DNA of 64,000 nt from Loxodes magnus. Lineage: Eukaryota > Ciliophora > Karyorelictea > Loxodida > Loxodidae. A model generated the notes under the pieces. The model was not told the origin of the DNA. It saw only the letters and a list, made by a program, of their open reading frames with translations, and ran no database searches. Shown in pieces: positions 1 through 13,433 of the stretch. The stretch covers positions 310,001-374,000 of the forward strand of contig CAMPDV010000150.1 in assembly GCA_946699065.1 (NCBI GenBank), written 5' to 3'. Every line of letters begins with the position of its first letter. Within the stretch, counting starts at the first letter, position 1. The position numbers were made by a program, and so were the translations under genes.

Positions 1-2089
1 GTTATATAAAAGCCTTAGAAAAAGATTTCTTTATGATATATTTATTTTGATGGGAATTTAAGTTATAAAAGTTTCAATGGAAGAATAGTCTAAAGTAGTT
101 ATATAAAGATAGCATTTGTAGGGTTTGAATTAATGTTTAGATTTATATTAATTTGTATTTCTATATTCCTAATAAGATAGAAAATACTTATTTAATATTT
201 ATTAAAAGTATTAAAACCTATAATACAGCTTTTGCTAAACTTTAGCAAGAAATTGCTTTATTTAATTTATAATTCATCAGACTGATTAGAATAACACTTA
301 ATTTTAAATAACTTCAATTTATGCAACAACAGCTAATTTTATTAACTTAGACATTTTTAATTAAAGGGTATGAAACTAATTTAGGATTATTTTTAGAAGC
401 TGGCTTTTATTTAGATTCATTAAATATAATGAACTATCTTCTCATGAAGAAAATGGTTAAAAGCATAAAATAATTAAAGAATTGTTTAAACACTGTTCAG
501 ATTGAAGGCTAAATTGTACAAGCTTATATTTAGTAAGATAGTTACTCTTCAAATATTCTTACTTTTAAAATTTCCTATAAGCTTTAGCAAAAGTAGCAAA
601 AACTTTATTTAGATAATTTCTCATTAATAGACTTTTACAATAAAAATAAAAGCTTTTCTAAACAATTTACATTAAATACTTCTAAGAATATTTAAATGCC
701 CAGCTTATTTAATTACAATAGGCTTCTGAAAATTATTTTAACCAAATTAAAAATCTACATAGGATAAGCTTTCAGAATAGTGCTAGTTCAAGAAAATGTT
801 AATAAAGAATTTTAACATTTTAAACTAAAAATATAGCTAAAATTAAAAAAGTATACAAAACTATACAATTGAAAAATATTTAATTTAGGATATAAATTAA
901 AATAAATTGCATAAACTAAAAAGCAGCTCTTAATCTAAAGTACCATTGCTTATTTATCTCATATAATTTAATAAATACCTAATTAATATACTTAGAACAA
1001 AAAACATAAAGGAAGCATGTTACTAATAGATTATAATAGATGCTAGTCACATTAATTTAAATAAATAGTTGTTCAAACTCAATAATTTAAGAATTATTCC
1101 TTTATCATATTCATTCTAACAAAATGATTATTAGTCAAATATAAACTAATTATTTAAATTTTAAGCAGCTTTCCTTTCTAAAATAATTTAGGTATACTTA
1201 ATTATTTATTAGTTTTACTTTAGTCATCTTTTTATAGCTTTCTTATTTTTAATCTTATGTAGTTAGCACTTTGAAGATAAAAGAATAGTTTTTATTACCT
1301 TTAATTTTTGAATAAATCTAATTAAATAAAAGTATTTCAGTACCAATAATAGAAATACTCACATACAAAATGCTCCTAATTTTAGTTAAATTTGAGTAAT
1401 GATTTATAATTAATTTAAAATATGATATTTTTTAGAAAACTAGCAAGGATATAATTAATAAGATAAGCTTAGCTATGAAATTAACATTGCATTGAGTTGC
1501 TAATACTAGTAAGTTGCTTTAAATATAATCTTCAATTAATAATTTATCGTAATGCTTATTTTAAATTATATTCGCTGCTTTTAATGCTACTCAGATATCA
1601 CTAATAAGCAAAGAATCTTTGTATTATCTCTTTACTTATCTCCAAACTACTTTAAGGGTTAAGAAACATTTATAGAAGCAAAGCGAATATAATTTAAAAT
1701 AGTTTCCACTATTTAAAGTGTTGGGAAGCATTTTGTTTTTTAATGAATCATACTCTTTGAAAGAATTAGAAGAAAACAGTTCAAAAGCATTATATCGAAT
1801 AAAAATTAGCTTAATAGTGTTAAGCAAAAAGATATAAAGCCTCTAAATCAGGACATAATCCTATAAATGCCTATATATTAAAAAAATGTAATTAAATTCT
1901 TATTTTAGGATATAAGCCTCGTTAGTTCAATACATCCAAATTGAAAATTAACTTAATAGATAAATTAATTAAAATAAGGGTAACTATAATCAATTATGTA
2001 TTCATTATTATACTTAATTCTAAAAATACATATGTCCTCTCATTAAAGCTAAGTTTCAGACTTTATAAGTAAATGGTTTATTAAAAACT
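1..2089. other. AT-rich stretch without a supported gene
   Basis: I see no motif-bearing frame, RNA gene or clear repeat in this stretch. With all three stop codons readable as sense, open frames on their own mean nothing. The base composition resembles 37.4-39.0 kb and 55-64 kb, with frequent short TTAG and AAGCTT words. The homology to the right arm of the inverted repeat starts only near 2090. Confidence 0.5.
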
Positions 2090-4026
2090 AATGCTAAGAT
2101 AAAAAGAACTGTAAGAAAGTTAGTTGAATAAACAAATAAAGAATAGCAGCTTGAACAAATAAATTATATAAAATTAGATCAAACATTTATAAATCAAATT
2201 TTTCAATAAAAAGGGATAATTTGTTCAAAGTAAAAAATATACAAATATTTTATCTTCATTTTAGAACTAACACACTCCTTTAAATTTGTCATAAATCCTT
2301 GAAGCTTAGCAAGATAAATGATTATTCTAATTTATGTAAACTTTATTAGTCTAACAATAAAAAATAGAAGCAAATTTTAAGAAGTATATTATAAATATGA
2401 ACATTTCTTAAAGAGCTTGCTTATAAACGTTATAATTAATTTTTATCCTTAGCAAGTTTTCAAATTAATTATGCAAAGCTGGAAAATACATTAAGTTTAT
2501 GAAAATCTAACGAAAATTTATGAGATTATTTGGATAAAATATTAAATTAAATTTAAACGTTAATTAATTAATTTATTTATTTATTCTCTTACGCCATTTT
2601 TTTTTCTGACTATTTAAGAAGGAAATTATTGTTAAATAATAATCTAAATATGTATACATGCTAAGTAGTACTTACCACTGTGTTTTTATTCCTTCTAATT
2701 TATACCTTATAAGTTGAGGCTGCCACGTTTTACGTCACTAGTCCTGAAGTTTTTTATTTGCTAAATCTTACTGAGTAAAAAGGAACACGGGAAGCACCTT
2801 TTACTTCAATATCTGAAACTATCTTTAATGCAATAGAAGGTGAGAACCATACCATTTTTATTTCTTAGCATAATCATTGATTTAGATGCTTGATCTGCCC
2901 AACATGCTAAGATAATTGCGAAATATTCAGAGGAAGTAACTAAAGATATGGTAAAAAATAGATTATTCTTTAGTCATATGAATGCAAAGAAGAATATGCT
3001 TCTCCTATGTGTTATGATAGCCACAGATAGGGAACAATATATCTAGAACTGTAGCCCTTTATAGTTTTAAACAAAGATTATCTAGAAATAAAAAATTTAA
3101 TAATATAATAAAACCTTAAGGATTGCTAGTATCATGACTGACCATATTAAGAAAAGCTCTGCAATTAAACACTAAACTATACATTTATATAGGCTAAGAA
3201 TGATTCAGTGGTTAATTTTAATAATTTAGAAATATCTCATTTTTATTTAGAATCAGTTAGCTATTTCTTATTTCACAAAAGCACTTTAATCATTGAGAAT
3301 ACTATCTTTGGATACATACATTAAAGAGAAAAAGGATAAATTTTTAATTTATAAAATTCGAAGCTTATAATTAAAAGCAGCCGTTTTGAGAATTTATATG
3401 GTACAACATTTCTGAGTTTAGAGAGTGACATAGATGTTAAAAAATCAAAATTTAATTATATTAGAGTTATAAATGGAACCATAAATTATTCTAAATCGAA
3501 CTTAACTTTACTAAATTCGGAGTTTAACAATATTAGTGGTGAATAAGGAAGTGCTTTATTTTCATAATCATCAATCACTTCTATAAAATAATGCAATTTT
3601 TCTGATAATTATGGAAATATTTCAGGGAGCGTAATTTATTCAAGTAGTTCTAATTTTTAATTGATTGGCTGTCGTTTTAGTTATAATGATGGAAAAAAAG
3701 GAGGAGTGCTATTCGCTGAAAAATTTTCAAGCATTAAAGTTTAAGATTCCAAATTCTCCTATAATTCAGCTAAAGAAAAAGGAGGTTGCCTATTTATTGA
3801 AGATTCTATTTTCTGAATGGAAGATAGCTAAGGAGAATATAATTAAGCTTATTTAGGAGAAGGAGGATTTTTATATTTATAAAAATCAGATATTTAATCT
3901 ATTAAAAACAATTCATTTTAACACAATAGATCAGGTAAATCAGGCGGAGCTTTATTAATTTTCAATAATTCAGACATCCTTAGCTTCTCATTTAATTATT
4001 TTAAGAATAATACTGCCTATTTAAAT

Positions 4027-5330
4027 GGTGGAGCTATATTCTTAAACTGGACGAATATTTATTCCATTGATGAAAATTTTTATGAATATAATATTGCTTA
4101 TCAATAAGGTGGAGCTATATTCTTAAACTGGACGGATATTTATTCCATTGACCGAAATTTTTTCAATTAGAATGATGCCTGGCAATAAGGTGGAGCTGTA
4201 TTCTTAAATTGAACGATTATTTATTCCATTGATGAAAATTTTTTCGATTATAATGATGTCTATCAATAAGGTGGAGCTATATACTTAAACTGGTCGAATA
4301 TTTATTCCATTGATGAAAATTTTTTCGATTATAATGATGCCTATCAATAAGGTGGAGCTATATTCTTAAACTGGACGGATATTTATTCCATTGACCGAAA
4401 TTTTTTCAATTAGAATGATGCCTGGCAATAAGGTGGAGCTATATTCTTAAACTGGACGGATATTTATTCCATTGATGAAAACTTTTTCAATTATAATATT
4501 GCTTATCAATAAGGTGGAGCTATATTCTTAAACTGGACGAATATTTATTCCATTGACCGAAATTTTTTCAATTATAATGATGCCTATCAATAAGGTGGAG
4601 CTGTATTCTTAAATTGAACGATTATTTATTCCATTGATGAAAATTTTTTCGATTATAATGATGTCTATCAATAAGGTGGAGCTATATACTTAAACTGGAC
4701 GAATATTTATTCCATTGATGAAAATTTTTTCGATTATAATGATGCATATCAATAAGGTGGAGCTATATTCTTAAACTGGACGGATATTTATTCCATTGAC
4801 CGAAATTTTTTCGATTATAATGATGCCTATCAATAAGGTGGAGCTGTATTCTTAAATTGAACGATTATTTATTCCATTGATGAAAACTTTTTCGATTATA
4901 ATGATGCATATTAATAAGGTGGAGCTGTATTCTTATACTCGACGAAATCGTATTCCATTAATAAAAACTTTTTCGATTATAATAATGCATATTAATAAGG
5001 TGGAGCTATGTACTTAAACTGGACGAATATTTATTCCATCGAAGCAAACTTTTATGAATATAATATTTCCTATCAATAAGGTGGAGCTATGTACTTAAAC
5101 TGGACGGATATTTATTCCATTGATCAAAATTTTTTCGATTATAATGATGCCTATCAATAAGGTGGAGCTATATTCTTAAACTGGACGGATATTTATTCCA
5201 TTGATCAAAACTTCTCAGATTATAACGATGCATATCATTAATGTGAAGCTATATACTTGCATTGGATAAATATTTATTCCATTTTGAAAGCCTTTTTGAT
5301 TTTAATGATAACTATCATTAAAGTGGAGCT
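4027..5330 (+). repeat. 81-bp tandem repeat array, about 16 units (left arm)
   Basis: Unit starts (GGTGGAGCT) recur every 81 bp, for example at 4027 and 4108, down to about 5322. Each unit encodes 27 residues: GGAIFLNW, then a stretch around IYSID, then NFF, closing with a Gln-Gln or similar before the next GG. The Gln is spelled TAA in essentially every unit. Three units have TGA where the others have TGG (near 4210, 4616 and 4858). The repeats belong to the beta-helix domain. The last two units are degenerate next to the insertion at about 5345. Confidence 0.9.
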
Positions 5331-5344
5331 ATATTCTTAACTGG

Positions 5345-6293
5345 ATATATATTTACTTTTAATTAATTTAATTTTAACTAAAAGGTTTTAGTCATCTTTA
5401 ATAAGATGATTTCTCCCTCAAGATAAAGACGATAAAATTTTTATTATTCATTGCTCAACTTTACATGTCTTCGTCTGAGTCATTTTAAAACTAAGATAAT
5501 TTTCTTTCATTTCAAATGTCCTGCTTATTGTTCTTCCCTCTTGTAGTTTGTCTCTAGCTTCTCTAAATAAATTCTAAGGTTATCATTGTCTTTTTAAAAT
5601 TATTTATTTTGCTTTTTTTAATTACTAAGATTCTTTTTGATCTTTTCATTCTTCGAATTATCCAACCTAAGCTTCTTCCTGTAAATAACTCCAAATCAGT
5701 TACAATATGGTCTCTTCGATGTTAAAATTTTTCAGAGCTGCTTCGGTACGCTTTTTTGCTTCTGACATTACTCTATAGATTTCTAGTTTTTTGACAACAA
5801 TAGCAACTTTTTATAAAATACTTGAAAAAAATTCTTCATTGCATGATAATTTTTTTTTCAGTTTCCATCTTTTCTGTTTGAGGTTAGTTTTTTTAAGTGG
5901 TAATTGAACTTTTCTTTAAATTTCTATTGATTTGCTGCTTGGTTTTTTATTATTAGTACAAATTTGGAAGTTTAGGCTTCCTGATTAAAACTAAGATTGA
6001 CTTAGTAAAGTCTTTATCTTACTTTTTTATATTACAAAATAATCATACTATCTTATTTCCCATATTCAGTATTCGTTTGCACGATTAAGGAATAAAGCTA
6101 AATAACTTCTTGCTCAAAGGTTTTCTCAAAATATTTCATTTTATTAATAAGTTCCGTATCTCCCAACCCTTAAAAGAAATAGATTTACCTATTTTAAATT
6201 CTTGACTCTTGTTTGTTTACTAAAAAATAAGATTGATCTATTAGGTTAGAATTTAATGCTTCCTTTCCTAGATTTTTTATTCCTTGAAGAACA
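5345..6293 (-). mobile_element. Retroelement-like insertion in the beta-helix pseudogene
   Basis: The right-arm gene lacks this stretch, which interrupts a beta-helix repeat unit. Read on the minus strand, the middle (about 5500-5800) gives a coiled-coil-like Lys/Glu/Gln-rich frame. Its 3' end (left side) has a perfect hairpin CATCTT-TAAT-AAGATG at 5393-5408, followed by a tail of the form TTTTAGTTAAAATTAA. That tail closely resembles the 3' tail of the LINE at 29757-35804. I read it as a non-autonomous or truncated relative that borrowed the LINE tail. No clear target-site duplication was found, so both edges are approximate. Confidence 0.5.
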
Positions 6294-9200
6294 CTTTTAT
6301 GAATATAATGATGCCTTTCATTAAGGTAGAACTATATGTTTAAATAGTTCAAATATATTTATTGTTTAGTCATCCTCATGCAGTAATAGATAAGTTAGAA
6401 TAAATGGAGGAGCTATTTATTCTTAGTTCTCAATCATTTAAAAATAAATATTTTTATATCATTACTAGTGATGGAATCTAATATGGAGTATATTTATCTT
6501 CATGAGAATCAATTATCAACAATCTATAAAATTCTAATTTTTTAATACTTATGCCTTCTGTTTTGGAGGTACCTTTTAGATAGGAAAAACTTAAATTAAA
6601 GAAAATTAAAAAAATAGCATATTTTATAATAATATAGCGTTATAAGTAAATGAGGCTATCTTTTTATAGATTTAGAGTATGCTTCACTAGAATAAATTAA
6701 TTTATCTTAAATAATGCAACTAACTTATGAGGTTATATGATTGCTTAAAACTTAGAAATTATATCAATAAATAACAATTTATTCTACCAAAATAAAGTAT
6801 TATTTTGAGGTGGTAGCATCTTGATTCATCACCATTTTAATATTATCAAAATCAATGCTTCGGAAAACAAAGCTGAATATGGAAACGGAGGATTTCCTTG
6901 TTGAATAGAGGCTAAGATAAAATAAATTTACAATTCATATTTCTAATAGAATAAAGCAACTTCAGGAGGTGCTATTTATTTTAGCTCTTTTTTAAGTAAT
7001 GCCATTAAAAATTGTATTTTTTAAGAAAATGCAGCTCGTTAAGATGGATGGTCGATAAATTTTGAATAAGCTAGTAATATAGTAATTTAAAAAAGTAGCT
7101 TCTTCTTAAATAAAGCATAAATATGATAGATTTTTTTAGATTAGACTAACATTTTATCTATAGACATTGTGTATTTTACGAAAATATACCTAATTAGATG
7201 TAGGTATTTCATATTTTTTTTCGAAATAAATAATTTAGAATATGAAGAAATAAAAAAAATAAGGAAATGGAGTTTTATTCAACTTAGATCTTTCAAGCAT
7301 TACTTATTGAAAGATTCTAACTTCTTTTTCAATTAGGCTGGCATCTAATAAGGAGTTTTATGATTATAAAGTAGTATCATTAAAAATCTCAAAAATATTA
7401 ATTTTATTTAAAATTAAGTTTATCAAGGAGGAGCTATTTATATGTAAAATTATTTCTTAAAAGCAGTATATAAAAATAATTATATTAGTTGAAGCTTAAG
7501 TTGGAGCAATCCTTTTACTTTAGCCATTTATTGATGAAACTATGAACTGCAATTCTTTAAATTCTGCATTAGTTTCAAAGGAGTTTTGTATTTAAGCTAT
7601 CAAAATATCTCTTACATAACTAGCAGTTAAGTAGAAAGAAATAAAGTATTAAATGGGAAATGGGATTTTCATTCTTATAATTGTCTAATTTTTATAGTTT
7701 GCTGAATAATACATTTGAATAAATATCGCTGAAATAAACTGAGGAGCTTTTATATAAATCCTATCAAACTTGAAGCAGAACTAATATAAAATATAGCATC
7801 TTTACCCTCAAGGAAGCAGATTAAGGTAGCATAGCTTATTTCTTAAATTAGAGGAATATTTTACTTTTGAATAATATTTCTATCAATCACAACAATGCTT
7901 AAGAATCTTAAAACTTATCCTAATGGTTGGAGATTGGGAAGCTTACTTTAAAAAAATAATACAAGCAAAGGGGTCTTTTTTACAGTTTTAATTCAAATGT
8001 TTAAGTTAAAGATGTTTAAACATTCAACAATGCTGCAAAAGAAGAAGGAGGTTTAATCTATTTTGAAAGAGGAAACTTGAATATAATAAAACTATGAACT
8101 GAAAATAATAGAACTAAATATGAAGGCTTTTTTTATTCGATAGATACATTTATATAAGTTTAAAGTAGCTATTTTAGAGCAAATTAAGCTTTAAACTTTG
8201 GAGGAAACGTTGGCCTCATAAATTTACTTTATAATAGAATAATGCAGCTTTAAGGAAGCAAAACAAAAGTTGGAGCCGCAATGTAGGTATTTTAGAATTC
8301 TTAAATTATTTAAATGGTAATTAAATAAGACTAAATGTAAAATAATAAGGATCTAATCTATTTCCATAAGATACTGATGCTTTATTCTCTAAAGCATTTT
8401 TTACTTATAGCATCTCTATTATAGGAAATTTATTGAGACATCATCTATTAATTATTTTTCTTTAATTTTTTTAAGTTCAGCAAAGCTAATTAAGACTTGT
8501 AGGTTGTTCTAATAGAGGAAATGAAAGCAAGCAATAACTTTTTCATAAATAACGAAGCTAATTCGTATTTTATAGGAGTTAGATTACAAGTTTTATAATA
8601 AGCTTTCTTAAGTATAAAAGAATATCATAAAGGAAGGAAACTTAATAGGAGTTATTAATAAACAATTTACCACTTAAAATTGTATCTTCACTGAAAATTA
8701 GGCCAACAAAAGCTTTATAATCGAACTTAAAAATGTGAAGGCTTCATTCTAGAACTCTTACTTCTATAAAAATGCCCTGAAAGGAGAATTTAGTCTTACT
8801 TTTCGATTTCCTAAATAGAAAATTGCTAATTTTCTTTCAGTAAAGCTATAAACACAGGAAGAGTAATAGAAGCAGTCTTAGATTACAATATAACCATTAA
8901 GAATTTTATTTTTTCAATAACTCTGCTACTAATGGAGCTTTTTTTCAATTTAGTAAAACATGATGCTAGATTAAATTCAGTGCTATAATAATAACGAGGA
9001 GTTATCAATTCATATTTCTCAAAAATAACTGCTAACTTTTCTAATTTTAATAATAATCAAGCCGAAGAAGGAGCAGTCTTCTACATTTTGAAATCATCAT
9101 TGAAATTTATTTCTGTTACATGCAAATAGAATTTAGCAAATGATAAGAGTGGGCTGGCTATTTGCAACTGAATAGTTTATTTTATGTATTAAAATTAACG

Positions 9201-11876
9201 TTTAGTAATGTATATCCGATGACGGAGCATTCTTATAATTGTAAAATGCATAGTTTTAAATTTAAAATTCTAGAATTTTTAGTAATATAGTATAAAACTT
9301 AGGTATCATAAATCTTCGAACTTCGTGCATTCAAGACATAAGTGTAATACAAAGCCCCTAAATTTTTGAAAACTAAGGAAAAATAAAATGATATTTGTTT
9401 ATTAAAGTTATCTTATCCTTTCTGATATACATATGTAAGAGAATAATGTAACGAGAATAAATGCTTTGCAAGGAGTATTTGATAATTAAGAATTAATAGT
9501 AAAGGGAACTCAGGATTAAATATAACGTTGAATTTAGAAACGTAATGCTATCGATAAAAGTTTTGATTACCTAAATCTATCCAATAAAATTAAAATTGAT
9601 ATTTAAATCTAGCATTGTTTGGGTGGTTAATTATTATAATTTGGTAATGAATGCTTTAATTGTCGTTGGAGTATATTTGCTTTAGAAAAAAATTCCTCAG
9701 TTTGTAAAGATTGCATGGATGAGTTAAATGATACGGGTTGATTTGATTATACCAAAGACAGGATATTTAAGAGTAAATTTGAACACTACCAAAGTACACA
9801 AGTATCGAAATAATTATGCTTGTAAAGGAATTTATTTAAACGAGAGAAAAATAGCTGGATATCTTATGGCTCCTAAAAAAACTGAAAGAGAAACAAATTT
9901 TAGCATTTCAATATTTTAAGGAGGAGATTGTGAAGAAGGGCATAAAGGAATTTTATATGATGTTTGCTTAAAAAAATGGGAAAAATAATTCAGAACATAA
10001 ATTCTAAAGATGTCCATCTAAAGAACTTTAATCATTTAGGTATTTTTAGTTGTGATAATTTTCACATGCTACATAATATTTTAAGTTAAAAAAACTTTGC
10101 AAAATACAAATCGTAAAGAATATTTCGGTGTTTACTGACAGATTTTTACAACTCCTTGTAATTTACTTCTTTAATCTACAATTTTTACATAAACTAACCT
10201 GATACATTCAAAAATCTATTTTAAGTTAATGGAAAACTTAACTCAGCAATTATCACTGACAATTACTTTAAGTTTGATTGCATGAGTTGGGAAGAAGAAA
10301 ATAGATATTAATATAAAGTGCTATCTCTTTTACCTTTAATGATTTGATTATATAACAGTGATGAGCATTCCTTTTTTCTAGATAAATACTAATATTATAA
10401 AAACTCTTTTGGATCATCGAGCTATATTAGGATTTCCGGAAATAAACGTTTTAAACGCTTATACTGAAATTACTTGGAGGTAAGATAAGCATATAAAGTT
10501 TATTCTTGCTGTTTCAATTCTTGGGTTGCTTATATACGCAATTTTAGTTCCTTTGCTAGTTATATGATATCTTAGAAAGCATTAGAATGAATTTAATAGC
10601 CAATTTCTAATACAACAATTTGGATTAATTACACTTGGATAGCAGGAAAATTTTATTTCTGGGAGATAATAAAGATATATGAAAAGTATCTAATATCACT
10701 GTATTCATATTTTTACAAAATAATACTATCATATTCTAGTAATTATGCCTAATCCTTATACTAATTGGATGCATTATACTTTAGAATATTTACAAACTCT
10801 TCTAAATCGAAGAGTTTAATACCTTAGAAATAAACTATTTATATATTTCAGCCTTTATTTTATACTTAGGTATTTACTTTGACTCTGGTGAGCGTTTTTT
10901 CACTATAGATATAATTGTTTTTGTTCTATTAATTTTAACTAATTTCTATTTTATTATTAAGTGTCTTCGCCACTTTATGGTTGAAGTTATCATTGTCATA
11001 TAGATAAAATTTTTTCAGTTGTATCGATAGATAAGTTTCTTCAAAAAAGAATAAAGCTTTTGTATATAGAAAAGAAGTGGGAAAATAAAAAGAAAAATAT
11101 ACAAGAATAAGAACAGTCTAACAAATTACCTTTACACAGACAATCTTCAAAGCTATAAAGAAAATATTGGAAAAATGAAATCTTAATAAATAATAATAAT
11201 AAAGCATATTAGATTAAGAAAACTACCTATATTAGTTTATGAAAATAACCCTATTGATTCTAAAACAATTAAGCATCTAAAAAAAGTAGAATTTTATCTC
11301 CTTTGTGATACTGATATTTAAGAATTTTTGGAGTAAAATTATAATAATCAAAACAAGTAGGAAGAGGAATATTGAAAATAAAGATAACTTTAATTTATAG
11401 ATAAATGGCCTAATATCTCAAAGAATCCATTATTTATAGAAAATTTAAAAAGTTAAGCAGGAAATAAAAAAGCCTATAAGAAGAATCCTATAATTTTTGA
11501 AGATACTGACAAAGAAAGAAGTTAGCATAACTAAGATGAATTAATGAATGATGAAAATTTTGCTTTGTAACTAAGACCATCATCAAGTTAAACTTAAGAG
11601 ACTTAGGTAGAAGATTAATATCAAAAATAATAATAATAAATAAGATAAGTGGATCTGTGCTTAGAGATCACAGAAACAACCAAAAGTTAAAAAAATGAAT
11701 GAGAATTACAAGAGGAATCTGTAGAAGAAAAATAACTTTGCTTATATTATCCAAGTTAGATATATCAAGACTTGGAAATTGATTTAACACAATAGTAATT
11801 TGAGGAGACAAAAAATACAATGAGTTTAAATAAACTGCCTGAGGAGGAAGAAAAGGAGAGCAAAAATGATCTCTGA

Positions 11877-13433
11877 TCAAGCTCATAGACTCTATTTATA
11901 TCAATTCATATCTTGATTAAAAGTCTATTAAACATTTTTTTTATTAAATGAATAAAATCGCACTTTAGACTCATTGGAATTAAGGCTAGGCTTAATAGCT
12001 CTAAACTTCAAAGAGTTTATACTTCTTTAATATTATAATTAAGATACTTAAAGTGTGATTTCCTTATAAAATAATTTTAAAATGCTTTTTACTCACTAAT
12101 CATAAGCTTGATTTCTAAAGTTAACATGGTATTAATATTAAATAAAATAGTTTAAATTTAAAAGTATTAAATCTGAAAATAGAACCAATAAGTTGATATT
12201 TTTAAAGAGATATAGTATAATCAATATAATATAAGGAAAAATAAACAGATTTTGCCTTTACAGTTACATTTATAATTAAATAATAATAATAGCTGTTTTA
12301 TTATTTAATAAATTAGCCTTAGATTAGAGAAATACTCATATATTAGGATTTACTTATATTTTCTCAATAAAGAATAGTTATTATAGTTATTAAGTTTATT
12401 TGCCTTTATACCTAAAGTTATATTAAAAGTAAAAGGAAAAAATTATAAAGCTTAGCGAATTAAAAATAATTAAGACTCTCATTTTAAATATTTTTTACTA
12501 AGTTTAGTTAATATTCTACGCATTTAATGCTTTAGCAATATCTTAAAGTATTAAATTTGGAAAGCTAAATTAAGTAATTTAGTTGCCTTATAATAATGAT
12601 AAATGCTTAATTTATTTAAGGATCTTTCAAAAGAGAAAAGTAATGCATAATTGGAATGATTTGTAAGTATTTAGCTATTGAATATTTATATTTGATGGTG
12701 ATATAATTTTCTTCTTAATAAACAATAGAAACTAGTTAACTAACACTTTATCACTTATTAGTACTTATGCTTTTAAGTTAAAATACTAAATCATATTTAA
12801 ATTTTAGAACATTGCTGTCTTTTTTAATTAAAGCGCTTAACTTAGCTTTAAGACATAACTTGTGACTTATCTTAAAATATAGCAACTTAATTTGGTATTG
12901 ATAGTTTCTATTATATTAGGAATGTTTAGCTTTATAGACAATAGAAATATAGCTAATTTAGATTTATAATAAATGTAATAACTAGTAAATAGATTTAGTA
13001 AGCATTAGTTCTCTAAAGCTAAATAAAATGTTCTAGTTTAGAATTCTATCTAGCAAAGTAGATTTGCTAATATACATCTGCTAATTAGAATGAATAGATT
13101 GATTTAGCAGCTTAGCTTATTAACTATTTGGTAAGTTGCTATCAAACTAAACGTTTCTTATACTTATTAATTATTCCAACTTACTCCTACTTTGCCTTCA
13201 TATTAAGCTTTGTATAAGCTTTAGTTACTTTATCTCTTCAAATCTTTATTACCAAACAATTAAATCTTAATATCTATGCAAGTGACTATATATAACAACA
13301 GACATAAAAGCAAGAAATTAGGTATATAAATAGAGAGTTTAATAATAATAAAGGCTATAGGCTAGTAAGAGTAATACAGAGTTTCTATTTAACCAAATTC
13401 TCTTTATTTTCATTACTCTTTCCAAGAAATTAA
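11877..13433. other. Spacer between the beta-helix gene and gene B
   Basis: No supported gene. Its inner part, from about 12303, is preserved almost unchanged in the third copy (from about 52380) and reverse-complemented in the right arm (to about 42600). Whatever promotes gene B should lie here. I see no recognisable promoter motif beyond high A+T. Confidence 0.5.

Larger units (their letters stand above)
2650..11876 (+). pseudogene. Beta-helix (Pmp-like) multi-pass membrane protein, frameshifted copy
   Basis: This is the left-arm paralogue of the intact gene at 42995-51769. The chosen ATG (MYTCQVVLTTVFLFLL) opens a signal peptide and is shared by both copies. A Cys-bearing N-terminal domain follows, then many GGA(I/V)-type beta-helix repeats, a Cys-rich segment near 9.6-10.0 kb, C-terminal membrane segments and an acidic tail ending at UGA (11874-11876). 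UAA and UAG must be read as Gln throughout. The copy is broken: about 950 bp is inserted near 5345-6293, there is a 2-bp deletion in the Cys-rich domain near 9720 relative to the other arm, and another indel near 9985. Total length is not a multiple of three. Function is unknown; the architecture suggests a surface protein anchored by C-terminal helices. Confidence 0.75.

Noticed and set aside
4027-5330. CRISPR-like array
   Set aside because: The 81-bp units are contiguous coding repeats without spacers, in a eukaryotic gene.
2650-11876. Reading TAA/TAG/TGA as ordinary stops, which would make every long gene here a pseudogene
   Set aside because: The LINE and the right-arm gene stay in frame for 5.9 and 8.8 kb, with these codons at Gln and Trp sites of conserved motifs. 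Random nonsense mutations would not do that.
11668-11886. 72-residue minus-strand frame, repeated inverted at 42985-43203
   Set aside because: It is the antisense of the conserved acidic C-terminus of the beta-helix gene in both arms; its conservation follows from the sense strand.
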